Assembly (NCBI RefSeq): GCF_024282095.1
Contig: NZ_JAMWZS010000002.1
Coordinates: 95,523-159,522, forward strand
Direction: 5' to 3'
DNA length: 64,000 nt
DNA from: Nitrosomonas sp.
GTDB taxonomy: Bacteria; Pseudomonadota; Gammaproteobacteria; Burkholderiales; Nitrosomonadaceae
The notes under the pieces were generated by a model. It was not told the origin of the DNA, did no database searches, and saw only the letters and a program-made list of their open reading frames with translations. Positions 19,651 to 31,631 of the stretch are shown piece after piece. Position 1 is the first letter of the stretch. Every line of letters starts with the position of its first letter. The translations under genes and the position numbers were made by a program.

Positions 19651-19809
19651 GGCGATCAGCGAAGGAAAACAGGCGGCGCGGGGGGTGGATGAGTTTCTCA
19701 TGAGACGAAGCGATTTACCGAAGATGAAGTTGTTTTGAACAGACGCGGGATAAGCACAGGAAGAACGTCGAAATGCCGGAATACGCTACAAGGTGTTTTG
19801 TTCCAATCG
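19649..19809 (+). pseudogene. Direct repeat T2: orphan gltD 3' fragment
   Basis: The segment reads as the C-terminus of GltD ([20 protein letters not shown] then DLPKMKLF and stop at 19736-19738) without the rest of the gene. It continues about 70 bp beyond the stop, as at 8540-8699. It faces glnN and lies about 140 bp from its 3' end. The simplest reading is that gltD once stood directly beside glnN and the intervening 11 kb came between them. Two amino-acid changes and several silent ones show the copies have diverged. Confidence 0.85.
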
Positions 19810-19819
19810 CCACCGTTTA

Positions 19820-19947
19820 GTAGACCGTTGAGAAATGTTTTCGATCATGCAAAAACAGGCGAGAAAGCGCAGCTTATGCGTAATAAATGAGCATTTTTAG
19901 TCTGTTAACACCGCAGCGACAACGCAGATCGTTTTTTTGACGGCCTG

Positions 19948-19948
<1 letters not shown>
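19820..19948 (+). mobile_element. MITE-1 copy A (about 129 bp, internally shortened)
   Basis: A copy of the family best seen at 49203-49344: left end TAGACCGTTGAGAAATG, right end GACGGCCTGT, internal conserved CAGGCGAGAAAGCGCAG and TAATAAATGAGCATTTT. TA flanks both ends (19818-19819, 19949-19950). It lacks about 13 bp near the left end. The right flank supplies the glnN stop codon. It fills the gap between the gltD fragment and glnN. Confidence 0.8.
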
Positions 19949-22122
<2,174 letters not shown>

Positions 22123-22232
22123 GTCCTTCCCCTCTTGATTGAATTTTCCGCCGAAATTGTTCGGTCGAGCAGGCATACAGGAAAAATAAACACCCTTTTA
22201 TGCAAGATGAAAGTACTGGAAATCGAATGGGG

Positions 22233-22253
22233 TGTCAAACACCCGCTTTGACA
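22233..22253. repeat. Short inverted repeat upstream of glnN
   Basis: TGTCAAA (22233-22239) and TTTGACA (22247-22253) are perfect arms around CACCCGC. A related string GTCAAACACCCGC occurs at 34229. It overlaps the start of the half-MITE at 22252 and could be a protein-binding site for glnN or the cytochrome gene, or a repeat remnant. Confidence 0.4.
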
Positions 22254-22312
22254 GGTTGTTGAAAAACTATCTGCGTTACCGTTGCGGTGTTAAAAACAGG
22301 CTCAAAATGCTC
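22252..22312 (-). mobile_element. MITE-1 copy C (half element)
   Basis: CAGGTTGTTGAAAAACTATC and the following bases, up to GGCTCAAAATGC, match one end of the MITE-1 family in the orientation of copy B. Similarity stops at about 22312, so the other half is lost. It lies in the 378-bp gap between glnN and the decaheme cytochrome gene. The remainder of that gap shows no gene. Confidence 0.75.
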
Positions 22313-22500
22313 CTTTCTGCTGGACGCAAAGATTCGTGATCAATTCATTGAATCCGCAAGCGATTAGTCAGGCTGCAACAATTAACAGTACCAAGACTTC
22401 TATTCCTGTGTGAAAACTCACCGAGAATTTTAGCTGCATAACCAATAATGCGCTCACCAATGATTCTGTTGTTAATAATCAATTTAGTGAGTGAGTAAGC

Positions 22501-23451
22501 ATGTTAAGCAATGTAAAAGTTATTCGGTCGTGGCTATTGGTCATCACCCTCATATCCGGTATCGCGCTACTGTCTCAACATGCGCTCGCAGAAGACGATC
22601 TCGATGATGACGATCCGCCGCCGGACTATGTACTCAGAGGGGATGGCAAATGCACAGTGTGCCATGATGAAAATAGCGACAGGCCGGTACTTGGCATCGG
22701 AAAAACCAAACATGGCACAGTTGCGGATCATCGCACACCCACATGCACCAGTTGCCACGGCGAAGGCAACAGCCATGTCGATTCCCCTGACAAAGCGCTC
22801 ATGCCAGAGCGGACTTTCGGAAAGAATTCACTCAATCCCGTCGAAGAACGCAATGCAGCTTGCTTAGCATGCCACCAAGGCGGCAAGCGCATGCACTGGG
22901 CTGGCAGCTTGCATGCCAATCGCGATACGGCTTGTACGGCTTGTCACCAAATACATACCGAGCAAGACAAAGTACGCAACCGCATCACCCAGGCAGAAGT
23001 GTGCTTTAACTGCCATAAAGAGTTACGCACGCTGATTAACCGCCCATCCCGCCATCCCATACGTGAAGGCAAGGTGATCTGTTCCGATTGCCACAACCCG
23101 CACGGTTCCGCCGGGCCCAGCAACATGGTGCGTGACAGTGTCAATGACACCTGCTTCACCTGCCATATGGAGAAACGTGGGCCGTTTGTTTATAACCATC
23201 CGCCCGCACAAGAAAATTGCGCCATTTGCCACAACCCGCATGGCACCACTGCGCCCAATTTACTGAGATCACGTTCGCCCTTTTTGTGTCAGGAATGCCA
23301 TGAACCCAATACCCACCAAGGCAGTTCCGGAACACTGACGGGGTCATACGCCAGAAATACCTTGGCCAGGGGTTGCCTCAATTGCCATACCCAGGTTCAT
23401 GGCAGCAATAATCATGAAAATGTACGCAATGAAAGCATGTTTCAACGCTGA
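22501..23451 (+). CDS. Decaheme c-type cytochrome, MtrA/DmsE family
   Basis: A 316-residue periplasmic cytochrome with an N-terminal signal peptide (cleavage probably after QHALA, about residue 30). It carries ten CxxCH heme sites: CTVCH, CTSCH, CLACH, CTACH, CFNCH, CSDCH, CFTCH, CAICH, CQECH and CLNCH. Length and heme number are those of MtrA/MtoA/PioA/DmsE, which thread through an outer-membrane barrel and wire the periplasm to the outside. An MtrB/PioB barrel gene follows 10 bp downstream. The ribosome-binding site is weak (GAGTGAG). Direction of electron flow and inner-membrane partner are not shown by the window. Confidence 0.93.
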   Translation: MLSNVKVIRSWLLVITLISGIALLSQHALAEDDLDDDDPPPDYVLRGDGKCTVCHDENSDRPVLGIGKTKHGTVADHRTPTCTSCHGEGNSHVDSPDKALMPERTFGKNSLNPVEERNAACLACHQGGKRMHWAGSLHANRDTACTACHQIHTEQDKVRNRITQAEVCFNCHKELRTLINRPSRHPIREGKVICSDCHNPHGSAGPSNMVRDSVNDTCFTCHMEKRGPFVYNHPPAQENCAICHNPHGTTAPNLLRSRSPFLCQECHEPNTHQGSSGTLTGSYARNTLARGCLNCHTQVHGSNNHENVRNESMFQR

Positions 23452-23461
23452 TTGAAGAGAA

Positions 23462-25567
23462 ATGACAATGAACATCCGCATAATTAAAATGAAATTTCCT
23501 CAATCAATCCTTGCCATAACGCTCGCCTTGATTAATGCACCGGTTTGGTCATCGGATAATGACCCGATTAAGGAACTCACAAAACCCAAAAGCACCGTCA
23601 ACTTTGGCACAGGCTATCTGTTTAACGATAATGCCCGTTTTGGTCAGTACACCGGCCTGCGTAATGAAGGACCCTATGGCATTTTTAACATAGATATCGT
23701 ACGACGCAATGACGAAACCGGAACCTGGCTCAAACTACTCGGCCGCAATCTGGGATTGCAAAATCGTGATGTTCGGTTTGAACACAGTAAACAAGGCAAC
23801 TGGGGTTACTTTATCGACTACAGCCAGACGCCGCGCTATGAACCGTTCACTGTCAATACGGCGGTTACCGGCATCGGCACTGCCGATGTTCACGTGCCAA
23901 CTTCCCCGACTTCCGGAGATCCGGCGCAGCTCAAGACAGAACGCCAGTCGATTGGATTCGGCTACAATAAATTCCTGCCGGGCAATCTGGAATTCCAATT
24001 GCATTTCCGCAATGAAGACAAAGACGGCGCGCGCCTGTTCGGACGCGGCAATCGGCTCGGCGCACCGGGCCCCAAAGCTGTTGGCGGCTTTGAATTCATC
24101 CCCGAACCGATTAATTCGACCATTCGCCAATTCGGCGCTTCGCTGGATTACGTCGGCAAACAGCTGCAATTATCAGGCGGATACTATGGCACGATGTATA
24201 ACAACAAAAACTCGGTTTTGAATGTCACAGGCGGCAGTGACGTGGGCGGCATCTATGCACCCAGCGCATTTACCCCCATTGCATTGGCCCCTGATAACCA
24301 ATCGCATCAGGCATTTCTAGCAGGCGGCTACAGCTTCACCCCCACCACACGCGGCACATTCAAAGCGGCTTACACCCGCGCCACGCAAACGAATAGTTTC
24401 TCTCCCACCCTATTTTCCGCACCGGGCGTTGGCGCCAATCTGGGCGGCCGCATTGATACCGCGTTGCTGCAAGCCGGGCTCACGGCCAGACCACTTGCCA
24501 AGTTATCCATCAATACCAATTTTCGTTTTGAGGATCGCGATGATAAAACACCCGTATTACTCTATAACCCGATGGCAACCTTACTGGACTTGAATGGTAA
24601 TAGTTGGCACGGGTTTAATAATCCACGTTCTTTCAGGACAATTACCAGCAAATTTGAAGCAAGCTACGCATTACCCAAAGATTTTCGCCTGATTGGCAGC
24701 ATCGACCATGATCATCGGGATCGCAGCGGTTTTGCAACGAATACCAGCCATCGGCACCGCACCGATGAAATCTCTTATCGCGCTGAATTGCGCCGCTCAT
24801 TATCGGAAACCATAACCGGCACCATTGCCTATATTCTTAGTGATCGTTTCGGTTCCAGCTTTCTCACCAACACAACAGGCACAGGCGATCCTTTCTTCAA
24901 TCTGATTGCGCCCTTCAATCTCGCTGATCGCACACGCGATAAGGTACGCTTAATGGCTAATTGGGAACCCATCGAATCGCTATCGCTGCAATTGGCCATT
25001 GATGAATCACGCGATAACTACGGTCATCGCGCCGGCTCGGATTTAGGGCTGCAAAAAGGCTCGGCACGGAACTATTCACTGGATGCCACCTATACCTTCT
25101 CCGAAGCATGGCAAGCAACCGCCTGGTTCTCCAGGAACGAAACGCATATTGATCAGACATCCAGAAATCCTATTACAGACAGCGGATTCCGCGAAGTCTG
25201 GAACGCCAACCTGCAGGATATCGGTACTTCTTTTGGATTGGATATCAATGGCAAACCCACCGACAAACTTGAAACCGGCGCAAACTTACTCTATTCGGAT
25301 TTCACAAATAAATTCAACCAGAAAGTGATTCTCGACCCGCAAATCAACACCGTGCCCAACATCTCGACACAATACGGCAGCTTGCGATTGTATGCAAAAT
25401 ACGAGGTGCGCAAAAACCTGGGGCTGCGGCTGGATTACATCCTTGATCACTTCAAAACCAATGAGTGGACTTGGAATTGGCGCTATACCGACGGCACAAA
25501 ATTAACTCAGGACACCAATCAGATGATCAGCTTTGTTTTCCTGTCCGCTTTCTATAGCTGGCAATAG
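23462..25567 (+). CDS. MtrB/PioB-family outer-membrane beta-barrel of the decaheme conduit
   Basis: A 701-residue protein with an N-terminal signal peptide (hydrophobic run ILAITLALINAPVWS). The rest is dominated by alternating beta-strand sequence with aromatic girdles and ends FVFLSAFYSWQ, a typical barrel C-terminus. Size and partner gene fit the MtrB/PioB/MtoB porin that sheathes the decaheme cytochrome. I see no N-terminal CxxC as found in Shewanella MtrB. ATGs at 23462, 23468 and 23489 are possible starts, with GAAGAG in front of the first two. No extracellular MtrC-type cytochrome follows, as in MtoAB/PioAB systems. Confidence 0.9.
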   Translation: MTMNIRIIKMKFPQSILAITLALINAPVWSSDNDPIKELTKPKSTVNFGTGYLFNDNARFGQYTGLRNEGPYGIFNIDIVRRNDETGTWLKLLGRNLGLQNRDVRFEHSKQGNWGYFIDYSQTPRYEPFTVNTAVTGIGTADVHVPTSPTSGDPAQLKTERQSIGFGYNKFLPGNLEFQLHFRNEDKDGARLFGRGNRLGAPGPKAVGGFEFIPEPINSTIRQFGASLDYVGKQLQLSGGYYGTMYNNKNSVLNVTGGSDVGGIYAPSAFTPIALAPDNQSHQAFLAGGYSFTPTTRGTFKAAYTRATQTNSFSPTLFSAPGVGANLGGRIDTALLQAGLTARPLAKLSINTNFRFEDRDDKTPVLLYNPMATLLDLNGNSWHGFNNPRSFRTITSKFEASYALPKDFRLIGSIDHDHRDRSGFATNTSHRHRTDEISYRAELRRSLSETITGTIAYILSDRFGSSFLTNTTGTGDPFFNLIAPFNLADRTRDKVRLMANWEPIESLSLQLAIDESRDNYGHRAGSDLGLQKGSARNYSLDATYTFSEAWQATAWFSRNETHIDQTSRNPITDSGFREVWNANLQDIGTSFGLDINGKPTDKLETGANLLYSDFTNKFNQKVILDPQINTVPNISTQYGSLRLYAKYEVRKNLGLRLDYILDHFKTNEWTWNWRYTDGTKLTQDTNQMISFVFLSAFYSWQ

Positions 25568-25583
25568 TGACCTCAACATCTCC

Positions 25584-25601
25584 CGGTTACTCGTATAACC
25601 G
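25584..25601. terminator. Weak hairpin between convergent mtrB-like and catalase genes
   Basis: CGGTTA (25584-25589) and TAACCG (25596-25601) can pair around a 6-base loop in the 65-bp gap between the convergent stops. There is no T-run, so termination is only suggested by position. Confidence 0.3.
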
Positions 25602-25632
25602 CTTGCAAAACAAGTATGCCGCCAGCCTGCAA

Positions 25633-27093
25633 TTATTCCTTCCCGACTTCGCTCTGCGGAATACCCAGCGCCTGCGCGATGCCTGCACCATAAGCGGGAT
25701 CAGCTTTGAGGCAATTATTAATGTGGCGAATCTGAATTTCGCGCGGCACACTTTTGATAGAACGCGCGGTATTCTCAAATAAAGCTTGCTGTTGTGCTGG
25801 TGTCATTAAACGGAACAACGCACCCGGTTGCGAGTAATAATCCGTATCCTCACGGTGATTCCAATGATCAGCGGCGCCCTCCAAACTCAATGGCGGTTCG
25901 GCAAACTCCGGCTGCTCCTGCCATTCACCGCTGTTATTCGGCTCGTAACCCAGTGTGCCGCCGAAGTTTCCATCCACGCGCATGGCGCCATCCCGATGGT
26001 AGCTGTGCACCGGACAACGCGGCGCATTCACCGGAATCAGATGATGATTCACCCCCAGGCGATAACGCTGAGCGTCACCGTATGCAAACAACCGTCCCTG
26101 CAACATCTTATCTGGTGAAAAACCGATACCGGGCACGATATTGGCGGGATTAAAAGCCGATTGTTCCACTTCCGCAAAAAAGTTCTCAGGATTACGGTTC
26201 AGTTCCATGACACCGACTTCGATCAATGGATAATCCTTATGCGGCCATACCTTGGTGAGATCAAACGGGTTGTAGGAAACTTTGGCGGCATCCGCTTCCG
26301 GCATGATCTGCACGTACATCGTCCACTTGGGGAAATCACCTTTTTCCAGGCTTTCAAACAAGTCGCGCTGATGGCTTTCACGATCTTTGCCAATGATCGC
26401 TTCAGCCTCCGCATCGGTCAGGTTGCGAGTCCCTTGTTGCGATTTCAGATGAAACTTGACCCAATGGCGCACATTCTTGGCATTAATGAAACTGAAGGTA
26501 TGGCTGCCGAAGCCGTGCATATGGCGATATGTGGCCGGAATGCCGCGTTCGCTCATGACAATGGTAATTTGGTGCAATGCCTCCGGCAGTGATGTCCAGA
26601 AATCCCAGTTGTTTTTCGCGCTGCGCATATTGGTGCGCGGATCGCGTTTCACGGCATGGTTCAGATCGGGAAATTTCAATGGATCACGCAGGAAAAATAC
26701 CGGCGTGTTATTACCCACCAGATCCCAATTGCCTTCCTCGGTATAGAATTTCACTGCAAAACCACGAATATCCCGTTCCGCATCGGCTGCACCGCGTTCA
26801 CCGGCCACGGTGGTAAAACGCGCAAATAAATCGGTTTTCTTACCGATCGTAGAAAAAATCCTGGCACGTGTGTACTGGGTAATATCGTGCGTGACGGTAA
26901 ACGTTCCATACGCGCCGGAACCTTTCGCGTGCATGCGCCGCTCAGGAATGACTTCACGGTCAAAGTGTGCAAGTTTTTCAAGAAACCAAACATCCTGTAA
27001 CAGTTGCGGACCGCGTGGCCCGGCTGTCATCACGTGCTGATTGTGGGCGACCGGACATCCGGCATTGGTGGTTAATTTCTTTTTGTCACTCAT
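25633..27093 (-). CDS. katA: Monofunctional heme catalase (small-subunit clade)
   Basis: It converts hydrogen peroxide to water and oxygen in the cytoplasm. The 486 residues match small-subunit catalases. Visible sites are the distal histidine in [12 protein letters not shown] (about residue 54), [13 protein letters not shown] with the distal asparagine, and the proximal heme-ligand tyrosine in [14 protein letters not shown] (near 337), followed by [15 protein letters not shown]. The ATG follows an AAGGAG-type site. It has its own gap upstream (81 bp after the efflux operon's 3' end) and converges on the mtrB-like gene. Confidence 0.96.
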   Translation of the reverse strand: MSDKKKLTTNAGCPVAHNQHVMTAGPRGPQLLQDVWFLEKLAHFDREVIPERRMHAKGSGAYGTFTVTHDITQYTRARIFSTIGKKTDLFARFTTVAGERGAADAERDIRGFAVKFYTEEGNWDLVGNNTPVFFLRDPLKFPDLNHAVKRDPRTNMRSAKNNWDFWTSLPEALHQITIVMSERGIPATYRHMHGFGSHTFSFINAKNVRHWVKFHLKSQQGTRNLTDAEAEAIIGKDRESHQRDLFESLEKGDFPKWTMYVQIMPEADAAKVSYNPFDLTKVWPHKDYPLIEVGVMELNRNPENFFAEVEQSAFNPANIVPGIGFSPDKMLQGRLFAYGDAQRYRLGVNHHLIPVNAPRCPVHSYHRDGAMRVDGNFGGTLGYEPNNSGEWQEQPEFAEPPLSLEGAADHWNHREDTDYYSQPGALFRLMTPAQQQALFENTARSIKSVPREIQIRHINNCLKADPAYGAGIAQALGIPQSEVGKE

Positions 27094-27173
27094 AGTGCAC
27101 TCCTTTTCGCTGACAAATTGTGAAGCGGTTGCTTGCTATCGATATTGCAAGGCTTAATAATCATCCTCCTGAA

Positions 27174-30100
27174 CTACTGCAGCTTTTCATCCTTTGGCGG
27201 ATCGTCCGCTTTATCTTCAACCTGTTTTATCTGACCAGTTGCTTGCGGGGTACGCCGCCCGATTTTACCGATCAGCACAAAGAACAATGGCACAAAAAAG
27301 ATCGCCAAAAATGTAGCCGCCAACATTCCTCCAAATACCCCCGTTCCGATCGAGTTGCGGCTGGCTGCACCGGCACCGGACGCCATCACAAGAGGAAGCA
27401 CACCCAGAATAAACGCCATCGAGGTCATGATGATCGGCCGGAAACGCAAACGCGCCGCGTCCAATGCTGCTTCCGTCAACGACAGTCCAGCTGTGACCCG
27501 TTGATTGGCAAATTCAACGATCAGAATGGCATTTTTAGCCGCCAACCCAATCAATGTCACCAAGCCGATCTGAAAATAAATGTCGTTGGTCATGTCCCGT
27601 GCCCAGATCGCCAGAAAAGCGCCCAGGATGCCAAAAGGAATCGCCAGAATAACCGCAAACGGGATTGACCAGCTTTCGTACAAAGCCGCCAATACCAGAA
27701 ACACCATCAGTAAAGCGAAGGCGAACACATAAGTGGATTGCCCGCTCGCCTTGCGCTCTTGCAACGATATTCCGCTCCAATCGATCGAATAACCTCTCGG
27801 CACTAGGATTTCATTAGCAACTTGTTCCAGTGCTTCAAGCGCTTGTCCCGAGCTATAGCCGGGCGCGGCACCGCCCAATATGAGTGCCGAATTGAATCCG
27901 TTGAAATGCGTTACCGGATCAGGTCCGCTATTAAATTCGGTAGTCACCACGGAATCCAGCGGAATCATGGTCTGCGCCGCACCATTCTGGGCGCGCACAT
28001 AGATTTTGCTGATGTCCTCCGGGTTGGAACGGTATTCCGGCAATGCTTCCGTTTGTACCCGGTAGATGCGGCCAAACTTCACAAAATCATTGACATACAG
28101 ATTGCCAAAGTAAGCCTGCATGGTATCGAACACTTCTGAGATAGGCACACCCAATGCTTTGGCCCGTTCCCGATCGACTTGCGCATACAGCCTGGGAGCA
28201 CTGACACGGAAATTGGTACTGGCAACCGCAATCGCGGGATGCTCCATCGCCTTGGTCACAAATTCCTGGGCAACGGCGGCAAATTCGGCAAAATCACCGC
28301 CCCCCGGATCTTGCAATTGTGCTGAAAAACCGCCGGTGGAGCCCAAACCTGGGATCGAGGGGGCATTAAAAGCCAGAATCAGCGCTTCCGGAATCTTGGC
28401 GAATTCCTGAAAAGCTGCGGCAATCAGGCTGGGAACCTGCTCGCTGGTATTTCTACGGTCATCCCAATGATGCAACGGAATAAACATCGTCGCTTGATTC
28501 GTGCCACGGGTGCCAAAAACAAAATTCTGACCGGCTAGGGTGTCCGTGGAATGAACTGACGGAATCGATTGAAAGTATCCTTCAATCTTCTCTAAAACCT
28601 CAATGGTGCGTGTCATGGATGCGCCATCCGGCAATTGCACAACCGTAATGAAATACCCCTGATCTTCTTCCGGCAAGAAACTTCCCGGAATCGTTCTGAA
28701 TAAACCAAAGATAACCAATATCAACGCCAAGAAAATAGTCAGCGCTATCACCGATCGTCTGATAACGACGCCGACCGTTCCGACATAGCGTGCCTGCGCC
28801 CAATCAAACGACCGGTTAAACAATACCCAGAAGCGCTTAGGAGAACCATGGCTCGGTTTGAGCACCAAGGCACACAGCGCTGGGCTGAGCGTCAACGCCA
28901 CGAATCCGGAAATAGCCACGGACAGCGCGATCGTGATGGCAAATTGCTTGTACAGTTCCCCGGTAATTCCTCCCAAAAAAGCAACGGGTACAAACACCGC
29001 TGCCAACACCAAGACAATCGCAATCACTGGCCCGGTGACTTCACTCATGGCTTTTTTTGCCGCATCCCTGGGTGAAAGCCCGCCTTGAGTCATATGCCGC
29101 TCGACATTCTCCACCACCACAATCGCATCATCCACCACGATACCGATGGCCAGAACCATGCCGAAAAGCGTCAAGGTATTGATCGAAAAACCCAACGCTT
29201 CCATGCCGGCCAGCGTTCCGATCAGCGAAATGGGAACAGCGATAGCCGGTATCAGCGTCGCACGCCAACTCTGCAAGAACAGGAAGACGACCAGAATCAC
29301 CAAGAGCATGGCCTCGCCAAGCGTCTTCACCACTTCGCGGATGGAAACATCGATGAACGCGGTGGTATCGTATGGAATATCGTACGACACGCCCGCCGGA
29401 AAACTCTTGGTCAGCTTATCCATTTCCTCGCGCACGCGCCGAACCGTGTCGAGTGCATTCGCACCCGGTGCCAGAAAAGTCAGCAAAAAAGTATTGGGTT
29501 TGCCATTCCACCGGCCTTGCAAATCATAGGACTGCGCCCCCAACTCCACCCGTGCGACATCGCGCATGCGCACCATGGAACCATCCGGATAAGCCCGGAT
29601 AATCATGTCTTCGAATTCCCTGACTTCACTCATGCGCCCGCGGGTGATGACCGGAATGGTCAATTCCGTACCACTGGGCGTCGGCTCGCGGCCAATTCTA
29701 CCGGCCGGAAAATCACGATTCTGCTCGCGCACGACTGCTGCAATTTCGGTCGGCGTAATATTGAGCTGCGCCATGCGGATAGGATCGAGGATCAAGCGCA
29801 TGGAATAACTCTGCCCGCCAAAAATTATCGCATCGCCAACGCCGGGCAGCCGTTTAACGCTATCGAGAATGCGCAGCAACGCGTAATTCGACAGAAAAAC
29901 CGTGTCATGCTTGGGATCGGTCGAACTCAGCGCGATCACCGCCAATAAATCGGGCGATGTTTTTTTTACGGTGATACCCTGTCGCACCACTTCATCAGGC
30001 AGTTGCGGTTCAGCAAGACGTTGCCGGTTCTGCGTCTGAACTTGTGCAATATCCACGTCGGTACCAATCTCGAACGTGAGCTTCATGGTCATATGCCCAT

Positions 30101-30356
30101 CGTTGGTACTGGTCGATTCGTAGTACAGCAGATTATCGATACCGGGAAGTTGCACTTCGATGGGACGCGCTACGGCTTCCGCGACGACTTCCGCACTTGC
30201 GCCCGGATAATCGGCATCGATCTGTACCATGGGCGGTGTGATTTGCGGAAACTGCGCGATGGGTAGCTTTTGCAAAGCAACCAAGCCAATGACGACAATA
30301 ATGATGGACAGGACCGATGCAAAAATGGGCCGGTCAATAAAGAAATGCGAATTCAT
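27174..30356 (-). CDS. RND efflux pump inner-membrane permease (HAE1, AcrB/MexB-like)
   Basis: A 1060-residue proton-driven trimeric exporter of drugs or other hydrophobic compounds. The N-terminus FIDRPIFASVLSIIIVVIG is characteristic, followed by the periplasmic porter domain and twelve transmembrane segments in two groups of six. Helix 4 carries GMVLAIGIVVDDAIVVVENV with the paired aspartates of the proton relay. GLAAKNAILIVEFANQ marks the second half. Its ATG overlaps the stop of the adaptor gene (30353-30356). The C-terminal tail is charged. Confidence 0.95.
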   Translation of the reverse strand: MNSHFFIDRPIFASVLSIIIVVIGLVALQKLPIAQFPQITPPMVQIDADYPGASAEVVAEAVARPIEVQLPGIDNLLYYESTSTNDGHMTMKLTFEIGTDVDIAQVQTQNRQRLAEPQLPDEVVRQGITVKKTSPDLLAVIALSSTDPKHDTVFLSNYALLRILDSVKRLPGVGDAIIFGGQSYSMRLILDPIRMAQLNITPTEIAAVVREQNRDFPAGRIGREPTPSGTELTIPVITRGRMSEVREFEDMIIRAYPDGSMVRMRDVARVELGAQSYDLQGRWNGKPNTFLLTFLAPGANALDTVRRVREEMDKLTKSFPAGVSYDIPYDTTAFIDVSIREVVKTLGEAMLLVILVVFLFLQSWRATLIPAIAVPISLIGTLAGMEALGFSINTLTLFGMVLAIGIVVDDAIVVVENVERHMTQGGLSPRDAAKKAMSEVTGPVIAIVLVLAAVFVPVAFLGGITGELYKQFAITIALSVAISGFVALTLSPALCALVLKPSHGSPKRFWVLFNRSFDWAQARYVGTVGVVIRRSVIALTIFLALILVIFGLFRTIPGSFLPEEDQGYFITVVQLPDGASMTRTIEVLEKIEGYFQSIPSVHSTDTLAGQNFVFGTRGTNQATMFIPLHHWDDRRNTSEQVPSLIAAAFQEFAKIPEALILAFNAPSIPGLGSTGGFSAQLQDPGGGDFAEFAAVAQEFVTKAMEHPAIAVASTNFRVSAPRLYAQVDRERAKALGVPISEVFDTMQAYFGNLYVNDFVKFGRIYRVQTEALPEYRSNPEDISKIYVRAQNGAAQTMIPLDSVVTTEFNSGPDPVTHFNGFNSALILGGAAPGYSSGQALEALEQVANEILVPRGYSIDWSGISLQERKASGQSTYVFAFALLMVFLVLAALYESWSIPFAVILAIPFGILGAFLAIWARDMTNDIYFQIGLVTLIGLAAKNAILIVEFANQRVTAGLSLTEAALDAARLRFRPIIMTSMAFILGVLPLVMASGAGAASRNSIGTGVFGGMLAATFLAIFFVPLFFVLIGKIGRRTPQATGQIKQVEDKADDPPKDEKLQ

Positions 30357-31582
30357 GGCGTGTTCTGCACGATGGGTTCCTCAGCAGGCGGCATTAAGGA
30401 ATTTTTTTCTTTTTGATAAGGAATGGCATTGACTTGAACACCCGGCAGAATGCGATAAAACCCCTCCACCACCACGCGTTCTCCCGGATGCAAACCATCT
30501 TCGATCAACCATTCCTTGCCGCGCCACATACTGGCCCGGATTGCCCGCAATTCCGCTTTCTCTTGTTTATCAATCACGTAGACAAATGAGCCGCTCGGCC
30601 CTTGCTGCACGGCGCGTTGAGGGATCAGAATGGCACCTGCGCGGGTATACCCTTTGATACGAATCTTCACGAACTGACCGGGATAGAAATAGGATTGTCC
30701 GGGAGAAAAGCCGCCTTCCGGATTGGGAAATACAAACCGCCCTTGTAACGTGCCGGTTTCAGGGCGCAAAGCAACGTCCGCAAAGTCCAGCACGCCTTCC
30801 TGGGGATACACGCTGCCATCGGAAAATGTCATCACGCCACGTAATTGAAAAATATCCGGCCGTTGCACCTTATGCTCGGCAAGCTCGCGGCGGCGGCGCA
30901 ACAGATAGCTTTCAGGAACGCTGACATTGACATACATCGGATCGAGCTGGTCGATAGTAGCCAGCAGCGTCGTCTGCGCGGAGATCAATCGCCCTTCGTA
31001 GAAATGGCTGCGGCCGATCCGGCCGTTTACCGGCGCGGTAATCAAGGTATTATCCAGATCAAATTTGGCTTTAATCAGGTCATTTTGTGCCGATTCCAGC
31101 GCCGCTTGGGCCCCTAGTACCTCTGCCTGCGCATCATCCACATTTTTTTTACTGACCGCTTGCTGCTCAAGCAGCGGCTTCACGCGCGCCAAATCCTGCT
31201 TGGCTAAACCAAGCCGGGCTTGCGCCTGGGCCACCTTGGCCTTGCTGCTCAGATAAATGGCTTTAAATGGCACAGGATCAATGAGATATAACTGATCGCC
31301 TTTCTTGACATTGCGGCCTTCAGTAAAAAAGACCTTTTTAATGATCCCGCTGACTTGCGCGCGAATCTCCACAGGGCGAAAAGCTTCGGTCTGCCCGATG
31401 AATTCGGGCTCATCCTGAATCGTTTGCGTCGCCACCGTAATGACTTCCACTTGCGGAGCCGGTGGTGCAGCATGCGGAGGCGGTTTTCCTGAGCAACCGA
31501 CCAGTAAAACCACGCATAGCCCGGCAATGGTCATGCCAATTTGCACGGTCAATCTAGCTAAGCTGGTGTTATGATTAATCAT
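30353..31582 (-). CDS. RND efflux periplasmic adaptor (membrane fusion protein)
   Basis: A 409-residue lipoprotein adaptor linking the permease to the outer-membrane channel. The signal peptide ends in a lipobox (VVLLVGC, Cys at about 30). The mature part has the lipoyl half-motifs around GQTEAFRPVEIRAQVSGII and NTLITAPVNGRIG, a helical hairpin between them (about residues 110-165) and the beta-barrel domain after residue 200. Translation of the permease is coupled through a 4-bp overlap. The FMN reductase gene ends 49 bp upstream. Confidence 0.93.
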   Translation of the reverse strand: MINHNTSLARLTVQIGMTIAGLCVVLLVGCSGKPPPHAAPPAPQVEVITVATQTIQDEPEFIGQTEAFRPVEIRAQVSGIIKKVFFTEGRNVKKGDQLYLIDPVPFKAIYLSSKAKVAQAQARLGLAKQDLARVKPLLEQQAVSKKNVDDAQAEVLGAQAALESAQNDLIKAKFDLDNTLITAPVNGRIGRSHFYEGRLISAQTTLLATIDQLDPMYVNVSVPESYLLRRRRELAEHKVQRPDIFQLRGVMTFSDGSVYPQEGVLDFADVALRPETGTLQGRFVFPNPEGGFSPGQSYFYPGQFVKIRIKGYTRAGAILIPQRAVQQGPSGSFVYVIDKQEKAELRAIRASMWRGKEWLIEDGLHPGERVVVEGFYRILPGVQVNAIPYQKEKNSLMPPAEEPIVQNTP

Positions 31583-31631
31583 CAGATTCGAATAATTGTT
31601 AGAAAATTTACAGAAAATACAGTATCACGCA

